From positions 467 to 11,870 of the forward strand of contig DHSB01000032.1 of assembly GCA_002408385.1 (NCBI GenBank): 11,404 nucleotides of DNA, written 5' to 3'. Below the pieces are notes generated by a model, which saw nothing but the letters and a program-made list of their open reading frames with translations, was not told the origin of the DNA and searched no databases. Position 1 is the stretch's first letter. Every line of letters starts with the position of its first letter. The stretch is from Myxococcales bacterium UBA5297 (GTDB taxonomy: Bacteria > Myxococcota > Myxococcia > Myxococcales > UBA5297). Positions 1 through 7,521 of this stretch are shown here, piece after piece. The translations under genes and the position numbers were made by a program.

Positions 1-1
1 G

Positions 2-90
2 CCCGCAACCCCTGGTCGCGATGTCCGCAGCCCCTGGTTGCAATGCCCGCAACCCCTGGTCGCGATCCCCGTCAGCCCCTGGTTGCGATG
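2..90. repeat. Tandem array of four 22-bp hairpin-forming repeats
   Basis: Four head-to-tail units lie at 2-23, 24-45, 46-67 and 68-90 (22, 22, 22 and 23 bp). Each is a variant of CCGCAACCCCTGGTCGCGAT. Every unit can fold into a hairpin with a CCT loop closed by CC/GG. Units 1 and 3 pair CGC-ACC with GGT-GCG around one A/C mismatch; unit 2 replaces that mismatch with an A-T pair; unit 4 has one extra T that can bulge out. The array begins at the window edge, so its true length is unknown. It lies downstream of the minus-strand radical SAM gene and might act in termination, but no T-run is present. No protein-like reading is seen here. Confidence 0.8.
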
Positions 91-130
91 CTTCTTGAGC
101 GGGGCTGAGCGACGAATCGAAGCCCGACGG

Positions 131-1288
131 CTAGCGCGCGGTGCGCACGCCGGTCGCCTGGCCGCTGAGCGCGAGCGATTCGAGATAGTCGCGCGTCGCC
201 GCATCCAGAGGCGTCGGCGCGGCGCCGTCGAGCGGCGTCCCGGGCAGAGGGGTGAAGAGGTGCGCGTGGACGCTCGCGCCGTACTCGGCGACGAGGTGCC
301 TCGCTACCGCGCAGCTCTCGGCCCGTTCCGCGTCGGTCTCGCCGGGAAGGCCGAACATGAAGTCGACCTTGGACTGAAAACGCGCGCGCGCGATGCGCGC
401 TATCGCCTCGACGCCCTCGCGCACGGTGTGGCCGCGCTTGAGGCGCCGGAGCACCGCGTCGCTGCCGGACTGCAGCCCGACGGCGAGCGTCGTGTTGTCG
501 CAGTGCGCTCGGGCGAGCGAGAGCATCTCCTCGGTTGCCGACTCGGGTCGCACCTCGGAGGGGAAGGTGCCGAGGAAGACCTCGCGAAACCCGGCCCGGC
601 GCGCGGTGAGGAGCAGCGCTTCGACTGCGTTCCTGTCGGGATGGATGCCATCCGCCGAGCCGTAGCCGAAGGCGTTGGGAGCGACGAAGCGCGTGAAGTC
701 GTGGCCGGTTGCCACGGCGTGGGCAAACGTCCGCGCGAGCGCCTCGAGCGAGCGGTGCCGCGGGCGGCGGCCGAAGAGCCTGGGCGTCTGGCAGAACTCG
801 CAGCTCATCGGACAGCCTCGGGTGATCTCGATCTGCGCGAAGAGCTGCCCGGACGCGGGCCACGGCGGATAGCGGTCGAGCGGCGAGGCTCCCTGCTCGT
901 GCAGGATGCCCGGGCTGGGAAGCTGGCCCTGAGCGAGCTGCCGGACGAGCTCGGCGAAGACCGGGCCCGCCTCGCCGGTGACGACCCAGTCGAACCCCAT
1001 CGCGAGCGTCTCGCGCGCGGCGCCGCTCGCGTGGGGGCCGCCCGCGACGGCTCGAAGCTCGGGGACGCGGGTCCGAAGCGCGGCAAGCGCTGAGGCGACC
1101 GCGGCCGCCTGGAGGCTGGTGAACGAGCAGACGAGCAATCCCTGGGCGTCGCAGTCACTCAACGACTCGACGAGCTGGGTCGCGATGAGGCCCGCGGGAA
1201 GCTCGGCCTCGAGCACGGCGAGCAGCGCGGCGATCGAGTTGCGGTTGTGACGCGTCAGGTGGAGCGTGACCGGATAGGGCTGCAGCAT
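131..1288 (-). CDS. B12-binding domain / radical SAM protein (MJ_1487-like family)
   Basis: The 385-residue protein has an N-terminal Rossmann-like cobalamin-binding-type domain (about 1-135), with VAGGPHASG at 81-89 as in B12-dependent radical SAM proteins such as BchE. A radical SAM core follows (about 150-345). The cluster motif CxxxCxxC is C159, C163 and C166 in ITRGCPMSCEFCQTPRLFG, and KVDFMFGLPGE (307-317) is a typical later strand of the barrel. The DxHxxG motif that binds cobalamin through histidine is not visible, so base-off B12 binding is uncertain. The run CQTPRLFGRRPRHRS resembles the TIGR04013 family, whose substrate is unknown to me. The ATG at 1288 fits the family start; no good Shine-Dalgarno precedes it. 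A CATAAT at 1305-1300 (minus strand) could be a -10 box giving a very short leader, but no matching -35 is seen. It probably does radical chemistry in the cytoplasm on an unidentified substrate. Confidence 0.88.
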   Translation of the reverse strand: MLQPYPVTLHLTRHNRNSIAALLAVLEAELPAGLIATQLVESLSDCDAQGLLVCSFTSLQAAAVASALAALRTRVPELRAVAGGPHASGAARETLAMGFDWVVTGEAGPVFAELVRQLAQGQLPSPGILHEQGASPLDRYPPWPASGQLFAQIEITRGCPMSCEFCQTPRLFGRRPRHRSLEALARTFAHAVATGHDFTRFVAPNAFGYGSADGIHPDRNAVEALLLTARRAGFREVFLGTFPSEVRPESATEEMLSLARAHCDNTTLAVGLQSGSDAVLRRLKRGHTVREGVEAIARIARARFQSKVDFMFGLPGETDAERAESCAVARHLVAEYGASVHAHLFTPLPGTPLDGAAPTPLDAATRDYLESLALSGQATGVRTAR

Positions 1289-1400
1289 GGGCGCGGTCGA
1301 TTATGCCCTTTGGAAGACAATCGCCCGCGCACGAAACATCGGGAATAGGCGTGCGACGCCCTGCGCCCCGCGCGATGGAGGCGGCGCGCCCAGGCTCGGG

Positions 1401-1445
1401 GCTCGGCCGACCGAGCTGAGGCTTCAGCCGCCGAGATGGCGGCTG
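1401..1445. terminator. Two adjacent perfect hairpins between lipoprotein and radical SAM genes
   Basis: Positions 1401-1416 form a 6-bp stem (GCTCGG / CCGAGC) with a CCGA loop. Positions 1425-1445 form an 8-bp stem (CAGCCGCC / GGCGGCTG) with a 5-nt loop. Both lie 39-83 nt downstream of the lipoprotein stop codon on the minus strand. There is no T-run after either stem on either strand, so if they end transcription they do so weakly or as RNA-processing or stability elements. Confidence 0.4.
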
Positions 1446-1483
1446 TCCCGTCGTGCGAGCCAGCCTCCAGGACCCGTTGCGCG

Positions 1484-1744
1484 CTACTCGACCTCGGGGT
1501 CGCGCATCACGTCGCAGTGAGCGCCCGCCGCGCTGCACATCGCCTCGTAGCGCGCGCGCCTGCCACAGCCCCTCGCGCCGTAGATGCCCTCCAGCGCGCC
1601 TCCGGAGACGAGGCTGACCTCGACCTGGGAGATGGGGCAGTCGAGGTCATACGAGGCACGCGGGCGGATGGTCCCTTCGATGACGGTCGAGGTCGTGGTG
1701 CAAGCCCCGAGGAAGAGGGCGGCGAACAGCAGGCTCTTTCGCAT
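1484..1744 (-). CDS. Small predicted lipoprotein, 86 residues
   Basis: The protein begins MRKSLLFAALFLGAC, a short type II signal peptide: basic n-region, hydrophobic h-region and lipobox L-G-A-C with the lipidated Cys at residue 15. The ATG at 1744 is preceded by GGGAG about 6 nt upstream, which fixes this start; the frame stays open further upstream to 2053 but that part is arginine- and serine-rich and not protein-like. The mature part is about 70 residues with five further cysteines (36, 60, 70, 77 and the lipidated one excluded from pairing). GARGCGRRARYEAMC (57-70) resembles the GCGxRAxYxC motif common in small myxobacterial secreted proteins and lipoproteins, which suggests disulfide-bonded envelope proteins. 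Residue 17 onward would leave the cytoplasm after processing. The function is unknown. It stands alone or may be co-transcribed with the downstream radical SAM gene, 195 nt away. Confidence 0.75.
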   Translation of the reverse strand: MRKSLLFAALFLGACTTTSTVIEGTIRPRASYDLDCPISQVEVSLVSGGALEGIYGARGCGRRARYEAMCSAAGAHCDVMRDPEVE

Positions 1745-2231
1745 CTGCGCTCCCGTGCGGCCGCTCGGGCCACAGCAGAGCAAGGTGCGGCTCGCTCGCC
1801 GCATTGGGCAACCGGCTTCGACGCGCAGCAAAGGCGCACGGCAGGTCGGCCCGGTCGAGCGCCCGAGCCGGCCTCGAGGGCGAAGAGCGCCGCTCGTCGA
1901 CTCGCATGGGACGAGGGCTCGCGCCCTCCTCGCGGCTCGAGATCGCGAGGCCGGGCAGCGAGTCGATGTGGCTGCCTCGTCGAGCTCGCCAAGCCTGTTC
2001 CCTCTCTGCCCTGTGACCGAAGGCCCGCTCCCCTCCAAGGCGGTAGGGCGCATTTCGCGCGTGCTCTAGCTTCGGGTTGCGCCAAGGGCGTGACGCTTTG
2101 GCGGGCCTGTTCGGTAAGGCGGGAGGGCGCAGGGTGAGCCGAGCGAGCGCGTTCCCGGAGGCCGTGCAAAGCGCCCGATCAACCTGCCCAACGAGCCGCT
2201 CGCCTCACTCTCCATTCCGCAGGAGCACTCG
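1745..2231. other. 487-bp divergent intergenic region upstream of the formate dehydrogenase operon
   Basis: This lies between the start of the minus-strand lipoprotein and the start of fdhA, so it should hold promoters for both. Open frames here are arginine-, serine- and proline-rich and lack recognisable domains, signal peptides or good ribosome binding sites, so I call none of them. I looked for sigma-70 and sigma-54 (GG-N10-GC) promoters and found none convincing. The one structured element seen is the hairpin at 2080-2103. I saw no tRNA-like or selC-like fold. Confidence 0.55.
2080..2103. promoter_or_regulatory. Imperfect dyad / hairpin 5' of fdhA
   Basis: CGCCAA (2080-2085) pairs perfectly with TTGGCG (2098-2103). 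An inner GCG/CGC pair closes a TGA loop (2088-2096), with one G-T pair and a single bulged G between. It lies about 130 nt upstream of the fdhA start. It could be an operator or a leader hairpin; the sequence does not tell which, and it matches no regulator site I recognise. Confidence 0.3.
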
Positions 2232-5200
2232 ATGAAGCGATTCAAGCCGCTCGACTTCCTCATGCGCTGGCCGCTGTTGCGCCAAATCCGCAACCGCGAT
2301 CTGACCGCGCTCGGAGAGTCGGCGCTCTCCCGGCGCTCCCAGGAGCTGCGGCCGCGTACCGAGACAGCCGACAGGGTCGTCGGCTCCATCTGCCCGTTCT
2401 GCGGGGTCGGCTGCGGCCAGCTCATCTACGTTCGCGACGAGAAGGTCGTGAACATCGAAGGCGATCCGGCCTCGCCCGTCTCGCGCGGCAAGCTGTGCGC
2501 GCGCGGCTCGTCCACCTTCCAGCTCGTCACCGGCACCCAGCGCATGCGCGACGTGCTCTATCGGCGTCCGGGCGCAAAGGACTGGGAGGTCCTTCCGCTC
2601 GAGAGGGCGCTCGACATGGTCGCCGCGCGGGTGAAGAAGACGCGCGACGAGACCTGGGAGGCGCGGACCGACGAGGGCCTGACGGTCAACCGCACGCTCG
2701 GCATCGCGCACCTGGGCGGCGCGACCCTCGACAACGAGGAGAACTACCTCATCAAGAAGCTCTTCACCGGAGGGCTCGGCATTGTCCAGGTGGAGAACCA
2801 AGCCCGGATATGACACAGCTCCACGGTCCCCGGTCTGGGGATCTCCTTCGGTCGCGGCGGCTCGACGACCTTCCAGCAGGATTTGCAGAACTCGGACTGC
2901 ATCCTCATCCAGGGCTCCAACTTCGCCGAATGCCATCCGGTCGGCTTCCAATGGGTGATGGAGGCGAAGAGGCGCGGCGCGACCATCATCCACGTCGACC
3001 CGCGCTTTACGCGCACCAGCGCCATGGCCGACGTCCACGCCCCGATTCGCCCGGGCACCGACATCGCCTTTCTCGGCGGGCTCATCCACTACATCCTCGA
3101 AAACGAGCGCTACTTTCGCGACTACCTGCTGCACTACACGAATGCCGCGGTCATCGTCGACGACGGGTTCCAGGACACTGAGGATCTGCAGGGGCTCTTC
3201 AGTGGCTGGAACACGGAGGGCGGCAAGGCCCACTACGACTTCCGGACCTGGCAATACCAGGGGGTCGGCACCGTCCCGGCGGCCGGTCACAAGGAGATCT
3301 ACGGGCAGGCGCTCGCCAGCACCGGACCCGGGGGCCAGGACATCGGCAACATTCAGCGCGACGAGACTCTGGCGAGTCCCCGGTGCGTCTTTCGCATCCT
3401 CGAGCGGCACTTTGCCCGCTACACGCCCGAGATGGTCGAGAAGACCTGCGGCCTCTCCAAGGACCTCTTTCTGAAAATCGCCGAGAAGCTGTGCGAGAGC
3501 TCCGGCCCCGACCGCACGAGCGCCCTTTGCTACTCGGTCGGCTGGACTCAGCACGCGGTGGGCGTGCAGATCATCCGCGCCGCCTCCATCGTCCAGCTCC
3601 TGCTCGGCAACATCGGGCGGCCCGGCGGCGGCATCCTCGCGCTGCGCGGTCACGCCTCCATCCAGGGCTCGACCGACATCCCGACGCTCTTCAACCTGCT
3701 GCCCGGCTACGTGCCGATGCCCCACGCCATGGAGGCGCAGTCGCTCGAGGGCTACCTGAAGACGACGAGCTCGGCGTCGGGGTGGTGGAGCGAGATGCCC
3801 AAGTACGTCGTCTCCTTGCTCAAGGCCTGGTACGGGCAGGCGGCGCGCGCGGACAACGAGTGGGCCTTCGCTCATCTGCCCAGGCTGACCGGCAACCACT
3901 CGCACCTGACGACCATCGCCGACATGGCCGAGGGCCGGGTCAAAGGCTACTTCGTGATGGGCGAGAACCCGGTCGTCGGCTCGACGCACGGCGCGCTGCA
4001 GCGCAAGGCGATGCGCCGGGCCGAGTGGGTCGTGGTGCGCGACTTCGTGCTCACCGAGACCGCCGAATTCTGGCGCAAGGGAGCGGAGTACGAGCGCGGC
4101 GAGCTCAGGCCCGAGGAGGTGCAGACCGAGGTCTTCTTCTTCCCGGCGGCCGCGCACTCGGAGAAGGACGGCTCGTTTACCAACGCCCACCGGCTCGTCC
4201 AGTGGCACCACAAGGCGATCGAGCCCCCGGGCGAGGCGCGCAGCGAGCTGCACTTCCTCTTCCACCTCGGCCGCAGGCTCAAGCAGCTCTACGCGGGCTC
4301 GAGCGACCCGAAGGATCGGCCGTTGCTCGCTCTCACCTGGGACTACCCGACCGAAGGCCCTTACGACGAGCCGAGCGCCGAGTCGATCGTCCGGGAGATC
4401 AACGGCTACACCATCGCCGACGGCAAGCCCGTCTCCGGCTACACCAAGCTCCAGGCCGACGGCTCGACCGCTTCGGGGTGCTGGCTCTACTCGGGCTGCT
4501 ATGCCGACGGGGTCAATCAGCTCGCGCGCCGCAAGCCGCACTGGGAGCAGAGCCATGTCGCTCCGGAGTGGGCGTGGGCGTGGCCGGACAACCGGCGCAT
4601 CCTCTACAACCGCGCCTCGGCCGACCCGCAGGGCAGGCCCTGGTCCGAGCGCAAGCGCTACGTCTGGTGGGACAGCGAGAAGGGCGAGTGGGTCGGGAAG
4701 GACAAGCCCGACTTCATCCAGGGCCGGCCTCCCTCCTACCGCCCGCAGAAGGAGGCGACGGGCCTGGCGACCATCGCGGGCGACGACCCCTTCATCATGC
4801 AGGCCGACGGCAAGGGCTGGCTCTATGCGCCGAGCGGCCTGCTCGACGGCCCGCTGCCGACGCACTACGAGCCCCAGGAGTCGCCGGTCGCCAACCCGCT
4901 CTACCCGCAGCAGTGCAACCCGGCGCGGGTCGAGTGGCGGCGCAAGGACAACCCGTACCACTGGGCCTTTGACGACCCGCGCTTCCCGCACGTGCTGACG
5001 ACCTACCGGATAGCCGAGCACCACACTGCCGGCGGCATGTCGCGCTGGCAGTCGTGGCTGAGCGAGCTGTCGCCGGAGATGTTCTGCGAGGTGAGCGCCG
5101 AGCTCGCCGCGTTCGTCGGCCTGCGCAACGGAGGTTGGGCCACCGTCCGCACCGCGCGCGGCGAGATCGAGGCCCGGGTGCTCGTCACCGAGCGCCTGCG

Positions 5201-5507
5201 GCCCTTCAAGCTCGACGGGCGGCTCGTCCACTCCGTGGGGCTGCCGTACCACTGGGGCGGCGCGGGCCGGGTTCGCGGCGATGCCGCCAACGAGCTGCTC
5301 GGTTTCGTCGCCGACCCCAACGTCAACATCTTCGAGTCGAAGGCGCTCACCTGCAGCATCCTGCCCGGCCGGCTCAGCCGCGGGCGGCGCGCGGCGACGG
5401 GCAGGGTGGTCGGCGAGTATGCCGCCCCGCCGGGAGTCCAGCGAGACCTCGAGGGCGTCGGGCAGCTCGCGGACGAGCCGTCGCAGAAGAAGGAGAGGTG
5501 GTCCTGA
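2232..5507 (+). CDS. fdhA: Formate dehydrogenase alpha subunit, selenocysteine-containing (UGA at 2811-2813 read as Sec)
   Basis: The catalytic subunit interconverts formate and CO2 at a Mo/W-bis-MGD centre. Reading through the in-frame TGA gives 1091 residues, about the length of E. coli FdnG. The [4Fe-4S] motif is C54-x2-C57-x3-C61-x27-C89. Sec194 sits in NQARI-U-HSSTVPGL, the exact place of catalytic Sec in FdnG (NQAR-V-U-H), followed by the conserved His195. Downstream, ALRGHASIQG is the active-site Arg/His region, and WAWAWPDNRRILYNRAS with the C-terminal region (roughly 850-1040) is the dinucleotide-binding domain. Homology is continuous across the TGA in one frame. AGGAG at 2221-2225 lies 6 nt before the ATG. 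The N-terminus has no twin-arginine signal or hydrophobic stretch, unlike FdnG, so the protein should stay in the cytoplasm. The stop overlaps the next ATG (TGATG). Sec insertion needs selABC, which are not in this window. Confidence 0.97.
2811..2843 (+). promoter_or_regulatory. Sec UGA codon and bacterial SECIS hairpin
   Basis: The UGA at 2811-2813 is followed by a perfect 7-bp stem: GGTCCCC (2825-2831) pairs with GGGGATC (2837-2843), including one G-T pair, around the loop GGTCT (2832-2836). The loop sequence, and the 18 nt between UGA and loop, match the E. coli fdhF SECIS element as I remember it, in which the GGUCU loop is bound by SelB. The element is at once coding sequence for the residues after Sec194. 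Confidence 0.88.
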
Positions 5508-6289
5508 TGGCCAAGGGCTTCTTCACCGACACCAGCGTCTGCATCGGCTGCAAGGCTTGCGAAGTGGCCTGCAAGCAGTGGAACCAGCTCCCCGACGACG
5601 GGTTCTTCTTCACCGGCATGTCGTACGACAACACCGCGCACCTGGGCGCTTCGACCTGGCGCCACGTCGCCTTCGTCGAGCGGCCGGTGCCGCTCGGGGG
5701 CCAGGTCACGGGGGTCGGGCGCTTCTCGCTGCTGCTCGAGTCCGACGTCTGCAAGCACTGCGTGCGCGCCGGCTGCCTCGAGGCCTGTCCGACCGGGGCG
5801 ATCACCCGGACCGAATTTGGCACCGTCTACGTGCAGCCCGACGTCTGCAACGGGTGCGGCTACTGCGTCCCGGCGTGCCCCTTCGGCGTCATCGACCGGC
5901 GCGCCGACGACGGCCGGGCCTGGAAGTGCACGCTCTGCTACGACCGGCTCAAGGGCGGGCTCGAGCCCGCCTGCGCGAAGACCTGTCCGACCGGCTCGAT
6001 CGGCTTTGGCGACACCGAGGAGCTGCGGGCCAAGGCCTACGAGCGCCTCGCCCAGGTGCGAAGGGCGGGTCTGAAGGAGGCGTGGATCTACGGCGACACC
6101 GCCGAGAGCCAGCCCGGCACCGAGGGGCTGCACGCGTTCTTCCTTATCGTCGGCCGGCCCGAGCTCTACAACCTGCCGTCCGACCCGGTGGTGCCGACGA
6201 AGAAAGCGGGGCAGAGCTGGCGCGCGATGGGGCTCGCCTCGGTCGGCGTGGTCGCGGCCGCGGTCGGCGCGGTGCTCTCGCATCGCTGA
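5507..6289 (+). CDS. fdhB: Formate dehydrogenase iron-sulfur (beta) subunit
   Basis: This 260-residue electron-transfer subunit has sixteen cysteines arranged for four [4Fe-4S] clusters: C12-C15-C18-C22, C82-C85-C90-C94, C114-C117-C120-C124, and C141-C144 with C156-C160. The order and spacing match FdnH/HybA-type ferredoxin subunits. GLHAFFLIVGRPELYNLP (208-225) is typical of formate dehydrogenase beta subunits. A single C-terminal membrane helix (about 241-257) would anchor it, as in FdnH. The flank before the helix is basic (KKAGQSWR), which by the positive-inside rule favours a cytoplasmic cluster domain. The ATG overlaps the fdhA stop by one base, and AGGAGAGG at 5491-5498 is the ribosome binding site, so translation is probably coupled. 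It passes electrons from FdhA to the membrane subunit. Confidence 0.96.
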   Translation: MAKGFFTDTSVCIGCKACEVACKQWNQLPDDGFFFTGMSYDNTAHLGASTWRHVAFVERPVPLGGQVTGVGRFSLLLESDVCKHCVRAGCLEACPTGAITRTEFGTVYVQPDVCNGCGYCVPACPFGVIDRRADDGRAWKCTLCYDRLKGGLEPACAKTCPTGSIGFGDTEELRAKAYERLAQVRRAGLKEAWIYGDTAESQPGTEGLHAFFLIVGRPELYNLPSDPVVPTKKAGQSWRAMGLASVGVVAAAVGAVLSHR

Positions 6290-6348
6290 CGCACTCTTCG
6301 CCGGCGTCCCCGCGTCTGGCGAAGCGCGCACGATGCCAGGAGGCGGCA

Positions 6349-7521
6349 GTGAGGACCTATCTCGAGAAGGTTGCCGGGCCCATCGACGGGCGAAACATCG
6401 ACCCCGAGCTCGGGCTCCTCGAAGGCGAGGGCGCCCTGCAGCGGGTGCGCGCGCCGGTCGTCGCGCGCCCGCCCTGGCGCGTGCTGCAGGAGACCCCGAG
6501 TAAGGCGTTCGCCCAGGGGCCGACCTACTACGGCTTGCCGTTGCTGAAGGAGCACGTGTGGATCTGGTCGGTGCCGGCGTACTTCTGGGTCGGCGGCATT
6601 ACCGGTGCCTCGAGCGTGCTGGCCGCGGTCGCCCAGGCGAGCGGTGACGAGCGCCTGCGGCCGCTGGTCGCCAAGGCGCACTGGACCGCGACGATAGGCA
6701 GCGCGCTGAGCGCGGCGCTCCTGGTCCATGACCTCGGACGTCCCACGCGCTTCCATCACATGCTGCGGGTCTTCCGGCCGACCTCGCCGATGAACCTGGG
6801 TGCCTGGATCCTGTCGCTCAGCGGAGCGCTGAGCGGCGCCTCGGCGCTCTTTGCAGACCGCGAGGGCGTCGTCGGCCGGCTGGCGAGCGCGTCGGGCTAC
6901 GGCGCGGCGCTCTTCGGTGTCGCGCTCGCGGGCTACGGCGGCGTGTTGCTCGCGAACACGGCGGTGCCGGTCTGGCAGAGCACGCACCGCGAGCTGCCGG
7001 TCCTCTTCCTCTCCTCAGCCGTCGCGAGCGCAGGGGCGACGCTCGAGCTGTTGCCCGTCGGCGAGCACGGCCGCAAGGTGGCGCGCCGCTTCGGCAACCT
7101 CGGCAAGGCGGCCGAGCTGGTCTCGTCCTTCGCGCTGCAGCGGGCGGCGTCGAAGGTCGTCACGGTCGGCAGGCCGCTGCACCACGGCCTGTCGGGGACG
7201 ATGTGGCGGGCAGCCAAGGTGCTCACGCTGACGAGCCTGGCGATGTCGCTGTGGCCGACCAGGAGGCGCTGGGTGAAGACGGCGGCCGCGCTCATCGCAA
7301 ACGCCGGGTCGCTGAGCATGCGGTTTGCCATCACGCGGGCCGGGAAGGCCTCGGCGCGCGATCCGCGCGCGAGCTTCGATCAGCAGAGGGCAGGGTGGGG
7401 TGGCGCAGCGGTCGAGGGTAGGGCGGCGCGAATTGGCCCACCGCCCGAGCGGCCCCGGGCGCCGTCGTGGCTTTCGCCGGAGCCAGCCTCGGAGCGATTC
7501 GCTCCGCCGTCGCCGTCGTAG
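6349..7521 (+). CDS. nrfD: NrfD-type membrane subunit of formate dehydrogenase
   Basis: This 390-residue protein should exchange electrons with the quinone pool. The start is GTG at 6349 with AGGAGG at 6338-6343, 5 nt away; the frame is open far upstream (to 5281) but that part overlaps fdhB and is a shadow. After a soluble lead of about 68 residues, TYYGLPLLKEHVWIWSVPAY (59-78) begins the first membrane helix in a form typical of NrfD/PsrC proteins beside formate dehydrogenases. About seven hydrophobic segments follow (near 70-96, 110-128, 148-168, 183-205, 214-235, 283-302 and 308-325). HDLGRP at 127-132 is a family hallmark. It has no clear haem-ligand pattern and replaces the cytochrome b gamma subunit (FdnI) of E. 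coli FDH-N. The family core ends near residue 349; the last 40 residues are proline- and arginine-rich and may be read-through of intergenic DNA. Confidence 0.92.
   Translation: MRTYLEKVAGPIDGRNIDPELGLLEGEGALQRVRAPVVARPPWRVLQETPSKAFAQGPTYYGLPLLKEHVWIWSVPAYFWVGGITGASSVLAAVAQASGDERLRPLVAKAHWTATIGSALSAALLVHDLGRPTRFHHMLRVFRPTSPMNLGAWILSLSGALSGASALFADREGVVGRLASASGYGAALFGVALAGYGGVLLANTAVPVWQSTHRELPVLFLSSAVASAGATLELLPVGEHGRKVARRFGNLGKAAELVSSFALQRAASKVVTVGRPLHHGLSGTMWRAAKVLTLTSLAMSLWPTRRRWVKTAAALIANAGSLSMRFAITRAGKASARDPRASFDQQRAGWGGAAVEGRAARIGPPPERPRAPSWLSPEPASERFAPPSPS
7490..7506. terminator. Perfect 7-bp hairpin at the extreme 3' end of the NrfD gene
   Basis: CGGAGCGATTCGCTCCG is a fully paired 7-bp stem with an ATT loop, ending 13 nt before the stop codon, in the low-complexity tail. 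No T-run follows. It could be a terminator stem or, given the tail, former intergenic sequence now read as protein. Confidence 0.35.

Noticed and set aside
38..1093. A 351-residue plus-strand open frame over the radical SAM gene
   Set aside because: It is antisense to a gene with clear radical SAM motifs and is mostly Arg, Ala, Glu and Gly.
2060..2100. Sigma-54 promoter upstream of fdhA
   Set aside because: A TTGC is present at 2077-2080, but the required GG at the right distance upstream is missing.
1745..2231. A selC (tRNA-Sec) gene next to the selenoprotein operon
   Set aside because: I found no cloverleaf-like arrangement or TTCRA-type arm by eye; selC is probably elsewhere in the genome.
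2811..2813. TGA as the true end of a short fdhA
   Set aside because: Homology continues in the same frame on both sides, the position is the catalytic Sec site, and a SECIS hairpin follows.
2205..5252. A 1015-residue open frame on the minus strand opposite fdhA
   Set aside because: Its product is Arg/Val/Leu/Asp-rich without domains, and it mirrors the codon bias of the real GC-rich gene. It is a shadow.
5003..6331. A 442-residue open frame on the minus strand opposite fdhB
   Set aside because: It is opposite the convincing iron-sulfur subunit and has no recognisable motif.
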